From Bryobacterales bacterium (GTDB lineage Bacteria > Acidobacteriota > Terriglobia > Bryobacterales > Bryobacteraceae), in the NCBI GenBank assembly GCA_003142355.1, contig PLMF01000278.1:18345-27883 (forward strand): DNA of 9,539 bases. The letters are read 5' to 3'. Made by a program: the position numbers and the translations under genes. Below the pieces are notes generated by a model that worked only from the letters and a program-made list of their open reading frames with translations, made no database searches and was not told the origin of the DNA. Below are positions 1 through 5,362 of this stretch, in pieces (position 1 is the stretch's first letter; the number at the start of each line of letters is the position of its first letter).

Positions 1-956
1 GTCTCGGGCAGCGGGCCGTCGTCGCGCAGGCTGCCCGCCAGCACGAATGGGACCCCGGCCTGGACGCATTCGTAGAGAATGCCCGAGCGCAGGCGGCCCG
101 ACTCCACCGCCTTCCGCACCGACCCCGCCCGATAGATGGCGTTGATGGCGCGCATGTGATTGCGGTGGCCGTGCTCCTCCTGGCGGCCGTCGGCCAGCCG
201 CACCCCCAGCGAAGTGCCGAACAGCGCCGCCTCCACGTCGTGTACGCCCAGCGCGTTGCCGCTCAGCACCGCCTGCACCCAGCCGTTGCGGATGAGCGCC
301 GAGAGCCCCGCCACGCCCCCGGTGTGGACCACCACCGGTCCCGCCACCACGATGACTTTTTGCTTCTGCTCGACGGCCTGGCGCACCAGCGCGGCGGTCT
401 GCCGCACCGCCGTCTCCACCTGGCGTTCCGACGAGATGCCATTGGCCATGAAGGCGAACGCCAGCCGGTCGCGCTCCTTGGATTCGGGAATCACGCGGAT
501 GCCGCGCAGCCCCACCACGATCCGGTCGCCCTGGCGAATATCGCGCAGGCGCCGGCACACCGCCCGGCCCTCGCCGACCACCACCATGGCATCCATCCGC
601 TGGTTCTCGGCTTCGATCCACTTCTGGCCGTGGCGCACGAAAGTTCTGTGATTGGTGGTGGAGTAGAAATCTTCCGGCGCGCACCGGTCGCGCTCCACTT
701 CCCTCAGCGCCGCGTCGCCGGTGTCGGCCGCCGCGCACCCCAACCCCAGCAGTTCCTGAAGCAGGCGCTCCATGGACTGCTCATCGGGCGTCTCGACTTT
801 CAACCGGAGATGAGAAGGCTCGCTGTTGGTGCGGCCAATGCTGAACTGTTGCACCTCGAACCGGCCGCTGTACTCCACGACCTTGTCGAAGATGTTCTCC
901 ATGATGTGGGAGTCGATCAGGTGACCTTCGGCTTCCACCACTTCCTGGAACGGCAT
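1..956 (-). CDS. LOR/SDH-family protein (TIGR00300; ornithine cyclodeaminase-like), C-terminus cut by window edge
   Basis: An open frame runs from an ATG at 956-954 to the left edge (318 complete codons, no stop), so the C-terminus is missing. The translation matches what I know of the LOR/SDH conserved-region family: an N-terminal GHLIDSHIM motif (residues 11-19), STTNHRTFV near 99-107, a MDAMVVVGEG strand (121-130), GDRIVVGLRGIRV (143-155), then a nucleotide-binding-type part with AGPVVVHTGG (205-214), LSGNALGVHDVE (231-242), GTSLGV, NHMRAIN (266-272), and LAGSLRDDGPLPE at the edge. Archaeal members have been described as NAD-dependent ornithine cyclodeaminases (ornithine to proline plus ammonia), and the same domain forms the C-terminal half of cyanobacterial ArgZ/AgrE. 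There is no N-terminal arginine dihydrolase domain here, so this is the stand-alone form. The start lies 2 nt after the epimerase stop, implying translational coupling. Family assignment is firm; substrate is inferred. Confidence 0.88.
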   Translation of the reverse strand, partial: MPFQEVVEAEGHLIDSHIMENIFDKVVEYSGRFEVQQFSIGRTNSEPSHLRLKVETPDEQSMERLLQELLGLGCAAADTGDAALREVERDRCAPEDFYSTTNHRTFVRHGQKWIEAENQRMDAMVVVGEGRAVCRRLRDIRQGDRIVVGLRGIRVIPESKERDRLAFAFMANGISSERQVETAVRQTAALVRQAVEQKQKVIVVAGPVVVHTGGVAGLSALIRNGWVQAVLSGNALGVHDVEAALFGTSLGVRLADGRQEEHGHRNHMRAINAIYRAGSVRKAVESGRLRSGILYECVQAGVPFVLAGSLRDDGPLPE

Positions 957-958
957 AG

Positions 959-1918
959 CTAACCCTTCTCTACCTGCCGGGCGATCCACGCGTAGGTCTT
1001 TTCCAGACCTTCCCGCAGCGGCCGACTGGGCGCCCATCCCAGCTTCTCGCGGATCAGCCGGTTATCCGAGTTTCGCCCGCGCACGCCCAGAGGTCCCGGA
1101 ATGTGGCGGATCGCCAGCTTCTTCCCCGCAATCTCCATCGCCATCTGGGCCAGCCGGTCGATCGTGACCATCTCTTCCGAGCCGATGTTCACCGGGCCCG
1201 TGAAATCCGAATCCACCAGCCGCCGCACCGCTTCGATGCATTCGTCGATATAGAGAAAGGACCGGGTTTGTTTCCCATCGCCCCAGATTTCGATTTCTCC
1301 TCCGTCCGGAGTCTCCGCCACTTTCCGGCACATCGCCGCCGGAGCTTTCTCGCGTCCGCCCTGCCACGTGCCCTCGGGCCCAAAAATGTTGTGGAACCGC
1401 GCGATGCGCACTTGGATGCCGCGGTTCCGCATGTAGGCCAGGTAGAGACGCTCGCTGAATAGTTTCTCCCACCCATATTCGCTGTCCGGCGCCGCCGGAT
1501 ACGCCGAATCTTCCGAACACTTCGGATTGTCCGGGTCAAGCTGGTTGTACTCCGGATACATGCAGGCCGACGACGAGTAGAAGAACTTCTTCACTCCGGC
1601 CCGTGTGCCGAATTCGACGGTGTTCAAGTTGATGGTGGCGGAATTGTGCATCACGGCCGCGTCGTGCTCGCCGGTGAAGATATACCCCGCGCCGCCCATG
1701 TCGGCGGCGAGTTGATACACCTCATCGATGCCGCTCACCGCGTTCCGCACCACCTCCGGATCGCGCAGATCGCCCACAATGAACTCATCCGCCGGCGGCT
1801 CGGCAAATTCGTGCCGCTTGAGATCCACCACACGTACCCAGCACCCCTCGGCCTTCAGCCGTTTCACCAGGTGCCCGCCGATGAACCCACCGGCCCCGTT
1901 CACTAGTATTCTTTTCAA
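959..1918 (-). CDS. GDP-mannose 3,5-epimerase (NAD-dependent, extended SDR family)
   Basis: Encodes 319 residues. GDP-mannose 3,5-epimerase converts GDP-D-mannose to GDP-L-galactose and GDP-L-gulose in the cytosol; in plants it feeds vitamin C and cell-wall synthesis, in bacteria probably surface glycans. The protein has the Rossmann motif GAGGFIG (8-14), SSSACMYPE (115-123), a Y148/K152 catalytic pair, GGREKAPAAMCRK (187-199), WGDGKQTRSF and GVRGRNSDN (278-286). From memory, the catalytic residues of the Arabidopsis enzyme are S143, C145, Y174, K178, K217 and R306. Subtracting a constant 26 gives S117, C119, Y148, K152, K191 and R280, and all are present here, so function is likely conserved. 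The TTG start at 1918-1916 is chosen because AAAGGCGGG lies 5 nt upstream, translation then begins just before the first Rossmann strand, and an extended -10 box sits directly upstream. A longer in-frame ATG at 2053 would translate hairpin repeats. Its 2-nt neighbour downstream is the LOR/SDH gene. Confidence 0.93.
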   Translation of the reverse strand: MKRILVNGAGGFIGGHLVKRLKAEGCWVRVVDLKRHEFAEPPADEFIVGDLRDPEVVRNAVSGIDEVYQLAADMGGAGYIFTGEHDAAVMHNSATINLNTVEFGTRAGVKKFFYSSSACMYPEYNQLDPDNPKCSEDSAYPAAPDSEYGWEKLFSERLYLAYMRNRGIQVRIARFHNIFGPEGTWQGGREKAPAAMCRKVAETPDGGEIEIWGDGKQTRSFLYIDECIEAVRRLVDSDFTGPVNIGSEEMVTIDRLAQMAMEIAGKKLAIRHIPGPLGVRGRNSDNRLIREKLGWAPSRPLREGLEKTYAWIARQVEKG

Positions 1919-1923
1919 TTGAT

Positions 1924-1948
1924 CCCGCCTTTCGGTCCCATTATGCCA
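1924..1948 (-). promoter_or_regulatory. Extended -10 box and ribosome binding site of the epimerase gene
   Basis: Read on the minus strand, TGGCATAAT (1948-1940) fits an extended -10 element (TGn plus 5/6 of TATAAT). A start point about 7 nt downstream would give a leader of roughly 15 nt containing AAAGGCGGG (1932-1924), 5 nt before the TTG codon at 1918. I see no good -35 box, as is common for extended -10 promoters. If real, this excludes the upstream ATG at 2053 as the start, because that codon would lie outside the transcript. Confidence 0.5.
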
Positions 1949-1979
1949 CGCAAGCCCAACTTCACACTGACTGCGTGGC
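1945..1979. repeat. 8-bp inverted repeat, 19-nt loop
   Basis: gccacgca (1945-1952) and tgcgtggc (1972-1979) are perfect inverted copies. It abuts the cloverleaf repeat on its right and overlaps the proposed extended -10 box on its left, so it could be a further arm of the repeat or an operator for the epimerase promoter. Neither role can be decided from sequence alone. Confidence 0.6.
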
Positions 1980-1984
1980 CCATT

Positions 1985-2053
1985 GTGGCGCAGGCACTCG
2001 TGCCTGCCGCGTCCCGACTCATCGGGACGCCGCGGAGTGAGACTCTCCGCCAC
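1985..2053. repeat. Cloverleaf-like repeat of three adjacent hairpins
   Basis: Three stem-loops follow each other with exactly one base between them. Arm 1 is 1990-2007 (gcaggcac/gtgcctgc, 8 bp, 2-nt loop; or 7 bp with a 4-nt loop). Arm 2 is 2009-2030 (gcgtcccga/tcgggacgc, 9 bp, loop ctca). Arm 3 is 2032-2050 (gcggag/ctccgc, 6 bp, 7-nt loop). The flanks gtgg (1985-1988) and ccac (2050-2053) can pair to close a multi-branch junction, sharing base 2050 with arm 3. It is not a tRNA: loop sizes and invariant bases do not fit. I recall similar arm sequences as dispersed intergenic repeats in Solibacter-like genomes, which I cannot verify here. It lies between higA and the epimerase gene. Confidence 0.75.
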
Positions 2054-2057
2054 GCCG

Positions 2058-2073
2058 GTGGCTGAGAAGCCAC
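2058..2073. repeat. Hairpin with GAGA tetraloop (fourth of the series)
   Basis: gtggct (2058-2063) pairs with agccac (2068-2073) around a GAGA loop, which is a GNRA tetraloop on the plus strand. The plus strand continues with four T residues, so it looks like a weak intrinsic terminator in that direction, but no plus-strand gene lies upstream. On the minus strand it follows the higA stop (2086) without a T-run. More likely a further unit of the neighbouring repeat than a true terminator. Confidence 0.55.
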
Positions 2074-2085
2074 TTTTGCCCGTCC

Positions 2086-2373
2086 CTAAGCCGGCACATA
2101 CCGCCTGACTCCGATATCCCGTGCGTGCTGCCGCGTCTTCGCCACGTCGTAGGCGAGCTGCATGCGGAGCAGGTGGTTCATGTCGGGACCGAACGCCTTT
2201 TCGATGCGCAGAGCCATTTCCGGCGTCAATGCGGCCTTGGCGTGGAGAAGGTCGGAGAGCGTGGCGCGGCGCACCTTCAGAACTTCCGCCGCCTCCGACA
2301 CGGTAAGACCGAGGGCTTCGATAATCTCGGTTCTGATCAGGTCGCCCGGATGGGGCGGCCGCTTCATGGGCAT
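2086..2373 (-). CDS. higA: HigA-family antitoxin (XRE-type helix-turn-helix)
   Basis: A 95-residue protein, the usual size for this antitoxin family. It begins MPMKRPPHPGDLIRTEII, the typical opening of HigA-type addiction-module antidotes (TIGR02607), followed by a helix-turn-helix at about residues 24-44 (TVSEAAEVLKVRRATLSDLL) and the family pattern LTPEMALRIEKAFG (49-62). HigA binds and neutralises the HigB mRNA interferase and, with it, represses the operon promoter. The start at 2373 follows a strong AGGAGG (2385-2380) by 6 nt, and that ribosome binding site overlaps the higB stop codon (2386-2384), coupling translation. Toxin-first gene order is the standard higBA arrangement. The probable operator is the palindrome at 2695-2713. 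Confidence 0.93.
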   Translation of the reverse strand: MPMKRPPHPGDLIRTEIIEALGLTVSEAAEVLKVRRATLSDLLHAKAALTPEMALRIEKAFGPDMNHLLRMQLAYDVAKTRQHARDIGVRRYVPA

Positions 2374-2383
2374 TCGAGTCCTC

Positions 2384-2674
2384 CTAATGGTAGTCGATCA
2401 AATCAATCTCGCTGGCCGTATTCGTCTCTTCGCCGTAGCGGAATATCAGACGCCAGTTTCCGGTGACGGTCAGGCTCCAGAATCCTGTCATGTCGCCTTT
2501 TAGCGGGTGCAGCTTCCAGCCTGGGAACCGGCCGAGTTGGCCCAAGGTCTCGGCGGTTTCGAGGGCGAACAGAAGCTTCCGCAACTTGTCGGCCATCGAG
2601 GCCGGCACCCCCTTGGCGTTGCCGTCTCCATGGAGCTGCCTCAGCCCTTTATGACGAAAGCGAACGAGTTGCAC
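2384..2674 (-). CDS. higB: HigB-family toxin (RelE/ParE superfamily mRNA interferase)
   Basis: A 96-residue toxin with the C-terminal signature of HigB: GWKLHPLKGDMTGFWSLTV (52-70), TGNWRLIFRY (71-80) and the ending DLIDYH. HigB toxins cleave mRNA at the ribosome; the conserved basic and aromatic residues of the HPLKGD...W...NWRL..F block form the active region. All are present, so the toxin appears intact. The GTG start at 2674-2672 is preceded by GAGGGA with 4 nt spacing and sits about 17 nt after the -10 box of a clear promoter. The same frame stays open to 2836, but that extension would cross the promoter and operator and matches nothing in the family. higA follows with 10 nt between stop and start. 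Confidence 0.9.
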   Translation of the reverse strand: MQLVRFRHKGLRQLHGDGNAKGVPASMADKLRKLLFALETAETLGQLGRFPGWKLHPLKGDMTGFWSLTVTGNWRLIFRYGEETNTASEIDLIDYH

Positions 2675-2690
2675 GTCGTCCCTCGATTCC

Positions 2691-2719
2691 AGTATGTACG
2701 GTTTTACCGTACACGTCAA
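2691..2719 (-). promoter_or_regulatory. higBA promoter
   Basis: On the minus strand, TTGACG (2719-2714, 5/6 to the -35 consensus) and CATACT (2696-2691, 4/6 to the -10 consensus) are separated by exactly 17 nt. Transcription would start near 2684, giving a leader of about 10 nt before the higB GTG, with the GAGGGA ribosome binding site at or next to the RNA 5' end. The spacer is occupied by a palindrome, the expected position for an autorepressor. Confidence 0.7.
2695..2713. promoter_or_regulatory. Palindromic operator for HigA/HigBA autoregulation
   Basis: tgtacggttttaccgtaca is a perfect 8-bp inverted repeat around a 3-nt centre. It fills the spacer and clips the -10 box of the higBA promoter, so bound HigA dimer would block RNA polymerase. 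Position and symmetry are seen directly; HigA as the binder follows from the known autoregulation of higBA operons and is inferred. Confidence 0.75.
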
Positions 2720-2798
2720 GGTCCGTGTGGAGGAAAGCCCGGTGAACGCATCGAAACGATGAATGGAACATTCAACATTCCGTGACACAACATTCGGG

Positions 2799-2858
2799 GA
2801 CAGGCTCCGAAACTCTGAAACCGGATGCCCGCCCAATCAGGGAGTTTCGCAGCCTGTC
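2799..2858. repeat. Imperfect 17-bp inverted repeat (REP-like)
   Basis: gacaggctccgaaactc (2799-2815) and gagtttcgcagcctgtc (2842-2858) are inverted copies with one mismatch, separated by 26 nt. The left copy is preceded by gggg. This is the most structured part of the 241-nt stretch between higB (2674) and the GIY-YIG-like gene (2916). The high symmetry and intergenic position resemble REP or miniature inverted-repeat elements. No transposase is nearby. It could also be a remnant of the event that brought in this islet. Confidence 0.6.
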
Positions 2859-2915
2859 GCTGAAATAGACCCTGATCTTGACGTGGCCAAACGTGGAGAG
2901 TAACCTCAAAGAGAC

Positions 2916-3360
2916 ATGGCAGGGAAACTTACGGTCAAGACCTCGACGCAGCCTGCATTTACCGTTGCCCGCACGGCCCTCAAGAGCAGCAAGCTCGTGT
3001 ACATAAGCAGCCGCAAACAAGCCTCTGAAGTACCCCGACGGCCGCTCCGCGATCGTGTACATCGGCACAACGAAGGTCGGCGCGGGCCGCATCGCAACGA
3101 GTGCGGCCTTCCGTGCACAAACGCTGCTCACGATCCACGGAGTCAAGGAACTTCGGTTCTACGTTGTCACGTGCAGAGGGCGGCAGAAACTGCAAACATG
3201 GAAACAACTGGAAAACGACCTTCTCCTCGTTTTTAAAGGCACGTACGGTCGCCTCCCACTCGCAAACAAGAGGGGCGGTCGAAGAGGTGGGAATGCACTC
3301 GAATGGTTCAACAGGAGCAGGCTCGAAAAGGTTCTGGACCGCTACAGAGAGCCACGATGA
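2916..3360 (+). pseudogene. GIY-YIG-like nuclease-domain gene, disrupted by a frameshift
   Basis: Two overlapping plus-strand frames make one protein of about 147 residues. The first part starts at ATG 2916 and gives a 38-residue N-terminus ending ...KLVYISSRKQASE (to 3029). The rest is in another frame from 3031 (YPDGRSAIVYIGTTK...) to the TGA at 3358-3360. Joined, they show the GIY-YIG layout: VYI strand (2991-2999), VYIG (3055-3066), an arginine in GAGRIA (3088), a glutamate in WKQLEND (3211) and an asparagine in ANKRG (3265), matching the five usual catalytic positions. The change needs one extra or two missing bases near 3027-3031. Domain integrity on both sides suggests a recent mutation or an assembly error. 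The target is unknown; such small proteins are mostly uncharacterised. Composition is visibly less GC-rich than its neighbours, consistent with transfer. Confidence 0.55.
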
Positions 3361-3390
3361 CCCGCCGGGCGGCGTGGCGCGCTTGCCCCC

Positions 3391-4059
3391 CTACTTCACC
3401 GCCAGCCATGCCACGAACAGCCCGTCCGGTTCCACGTCTTCCCAATACGAAATGTACCGGCTCGACACCTCGCGGCAATCGCGCCGCAGCAGCCGCTCCA
3501 GGCCCTTGCGCGTGAACCATTGCTCCCATTCCGGCGTCTTCAACTTGCCCCATTGCTCCGCGTTCTTGTCGATGATGGCGATGCGCCCGCCCGCCTTCAC
3601 CACGCGGCAAAGCTCGCTCACCGCCTTTTCGATTTCCACCGCGTGCTCCAGCGACTCGGTGGCGTACGCCGCATCGAAAAATCCGTCCTCAAACGGCAGT
3701 TCCGTCATCGAGCCGGCGCGCGTGTGAATTCGCTCGGGCACGAATCGCAGCATCTCCTCGGAAATGTCCAGACCCCAGATCTCGCAGCCCGGCTCCTGCT
3801 CCTTCAACACGCGCGCGAATCGGCCCTTGCCGCAGCCGGCGTCGAGCACGCGCTTGCCACCCAGATCGCCGAGATGATTCCGGATGAGCTTCACGTGATA
3901 AATGCGCGGATCGATGGTGGAAGGGAAGTGCTCCTCGTCGCCCGCGGCTTCGTCGAATGAAGACTGAATCCGCGCCCGCAACTCGGGGGTCAGCCGCGCG
4001 TCGCGTCGCGGCCCTCCCGGCCCGTCTCGAAGTCCGGAAAACAGCCGCTTCCAGTTCAA
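3391..4059 (-). CDS. Class I SAM-dependent methyltransferase
   Basis: Encodes 222 residues of a Rossmann-fold methyltransferase. Motif I is VLDAGCGKGRFA (71-82), followed by the acidic end of the second strand in GLDIS (96-100), the LPFEDGFFDAAYA motif (121-133) with the SLEH motif (136-139), and the post-III strand VVKAGGRIAIIDK (153-165). The layout fits methyltransf_11/UbiE-like enzymes with a C-terminal substrate cap. The substrate cannot be told from sequence. No ATG exists in the first third. The TTG at 4059-4057, 2 nt beyond the phosphofructokinase stop, is the most likely start, although no clear ribosome binding site precedes it, so expression probably depends on coupling to the upstream gene. 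The frame is open further upstream to 4458 inside the kinase gene, but that is antifunctional overlap without family similarity. Confidence 0.87.
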   Translation of the reverse strand: MNWKRLFSGLRDGPGGPRRDARLTPELRARIQSSFDEAAGDEEHFPSTIDPRIYHVKLIRNHLGDLGGKRVLDAGCGKGRFARVLKEQEPGCEIWGLDISEEMLRFVPERIHTRAGSMTELPFEDGFFDAAYATESLEHAVEIEKAVSELCRVVKAGGRIAIIDKNAEQWGKLKTPEWEQWFTRKGLERLLRRDCREVSSRYISYWEDVEPDGLFVAWLAVK

Positions 4060-4061
4060 GC

Positions 4062-5246
4062 TTATGCCCGGATCAGGAAGATCGGGAGACCGAGCTTGCC
4101 GTCGTATGTCGGCCGGTAACGCTCGGTGTTGTACATGGTGGCCACGTCCACCCGGCGCGGGCCGAGCTTCGGATCGGGAATCGGCGCCATGACGTAGCAT
4201 CCGTTGCTGATGGCCGTCATGAGCCCGTGCTTGCCCTCCTCGATGGCGTCCACGGCCATGCTCGCGAAGGTGGAGGCCACCAGCCGGTCGACGAAGTCCG
4301 GGCTGCCCGACCGCAGCTCGTAGGTCAGGTCGCTGACCACCGTCTCTTCGCCCGTGGCTGCCTTGATTTCGCTGCTGAGGTCTTCCGCCACGCTCATCTT
4401 CTTGCGATGCCCAAACGCGTCCGGTTCCCCGTACTCCTTCACCTCGTAGCCCTCCCACTCCGCACCCTCGGAGAGGATGGCCAGCGAATAGTTGCTGGGG
4501 TTGTTCTTCTTGTCGGCGACCAGCAACTCGATCAGGTGCTTCAGGTTGACCTTATACTCCGGGATGCAGCAACGCACGGAGGTGACGTACGCGGTGTAGA
4601 GCGCCGTGTAGCCGGCGTCGCGTCCGAATACGCGGAAAACGCCGATGCGCTCGTGCGAGCCCACCGTCACCCGCTGCCGCTCGATGGCGTCCATGGCGCG
4701 CGTAATCGCGGTCGAGAAGCCGATGCAGTACTCCGTATTGCGCACGTCGTTGTCCATGGTCTTCGGCACCGCGATCACGTTCACGCCCTGGCGGTCCAAC
4801 TCCGCCGCGTAGCTCAGCGTATCGTCGCCGCCGATGGCGACTATGTAATCCAGCTTCAGCGTCTCGATGTTCTTCTTGACCGCCCTGGTCACGTCGAACG
4901 TCTTGCTGGTGACGCCCTTCTTGGTGGATTCCGCCGTCGGAAACTCCTGGCCCTCCAGAACCGGCGGCAGCTTCTTCATCTTGGAGGGGCTGGTGCGCGA
5001 GCTGTGCAGCCAGGTGCCGCCCGTCCGGTCGATGGTGCGCGTGTTCTCGCGGTCGAGCGGCAGGATGTACCGCGTGCGGCTGGCCGGATCCTCTAAGTTG
5101 ACATGCGTGAGTCCTTCCCAGCCGCGGCGGATGCCGATCACCTCGCAGCCCATCTCGCTTCCACGGTAGACCACCGTCTTGATCACGGAATTCAGCCCCG
5201 GCACGTCGCCGCCGCCCGTGAGGATACCGATACGTTTCACGCCCAT
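4062..5246 (-). CDS. 6-phosphofructokinase, probably PPi-dependent
   Basis: A 394-residue cytosolic glycolytic enzyme phosphorylating fructose 6-phosphate. The N-terminus GILTGGGDVPGLN (7-19) is the phosphofructokinase phosphoryl-donor loop. GGDDT (139-143) and PKTMDND (161-167) are the key donor and catalytic motifs, with D165 the expected catalytic base. GRDAGYTAL (208-216) and LSEGAE (258-263) belong to the fructose 6-phosphate site; the usual MGR is FGR here. In PFK studies, Asp at the second position of GGDD together with Lys in PKT marks pyrophosphate-dependent enzymes, whereas ATP enzymes have GGDG and PGT. So PPi use, and thus a reversible reaction, is inferred. AAGGAG lies 5 nt before the ATG at 5246. 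A methyltransferase gene follows after 2 nt. Confidence 0.92.
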   Translation of the reverse strand: MGVKRIGILTGGGDVPGLNSVIKTVVYRGSEMGCEVIGIRRGWEGLTHVNLEDPASRTRYILPLDRENTRTIDRTGGTWLHSSRTSPSKMKKLPPVLEGQEFPTAESTKKGVTSKTFDVTRAVKKNIETLKLDYIVAIGGDDTLSYAAELDRQGVNVIAVPKTMDNDVRNTEYCIGFSTAITRAMDAIERQRVTVGSHERIGVFRVFGRDAGYTALYTAYVTSVRCCIPEYKVNLKHLIELLVADKKNNPSNYSLAILSEGAEWEGYEVKEYGEPDAFGHRKKMSVAEDLSSEIKAATGEETVVSDLTYELRSGSPDFVDRLVASTFASMAVDAIEEGKHGLMTAISNGCYVMAPIPDPKLGPRRVDVATMYNTERYRPTYDGKLGLPIFLIRA

Positions 5247-5291
5247 GAGTGCTCCTTGAGAATGTGGATCTCTTACGGATTAGAAAACTCT

Positions 5292-5297
5292 AGTATA
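5292..5297 (-). promoter_or_regulatory. Possible -10 box for the phosphofructokinase-methyltransferase pair
   Basis: TATACT (minus strand, 5/6 to consensus) lies in the only AT-rich patch of the gap upstream of the kinase and would give a leader of about 39 nt with the AAGGAG ribosome binding site at 5257-5252. No convincing -35 box is visible at 16-18 nt. Confidence 0.35.
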
Positions 5298-5328
5298 GCC
5301 GCCGTCAGCTCAGGCCGCGCGCCGGTTT

Positions 5329-5360
5329 AGCTGATAGCCGATAGCTGAAAGCGGACAGCT
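5329..5360. repeat. Short tandem repeat, 14-nt period
   Basis: agctgatagccgat (5329-5342) is followed by agctgaaagcggac (5343-5356) and a partial agct (5357-5360). The copies differ at four positions. It lies in the 116-nt gap between the isomerase stop (5363) and the kinase start (5246). It could be an intergenic minisatellite or a vestigial spacer; no gene or terminator is recognisable in it. Confidence 0.55.
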
Positions 5361-5362
5361 CC

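Noticed and set aside
156..962. Plus-strand open frame of 268 codons
   Set aside because: It is antisense to the LOR/SDH gene, with His/Arg/Pro-rich translation and no recognisable domain.
1985..2053. tRNA gene suggested by the cloverleaf shape
   Set aside because: No T-arm or anticodon-arm consensus, wrong loop sizes, and arms are near-perfect palindromes.
2058..2078. Intrinsic terminator on the plus strand (hairpin plus TTTT)
   Set aside because: All upstream genes here are on the minus strand, so it has nothing to terminate; the T-run is short and the hairpin belongs to a repeat cluster.
3027..3031. Programmed ribosomal frameshift in the GIY-YIG-like gene
   Set aside because: No slippery heptamer, stop codon or stimulatory structure at the junction, and the upstream frame stays open for another 200 nt; mutation or assembly error is simpler.
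2772..3146. Minus-strand open frame opposite the GIY-YIG-like gene
   Set aside because: The plus strand carries a recognisable domain in two frames, while this frame shows no family pattern.
3957..5096. Plus-strand open frame of 379 codons
   Set aside because: Shadow of the phosphofructokinase, which has unmistakable catalytic motifs on the other strand.
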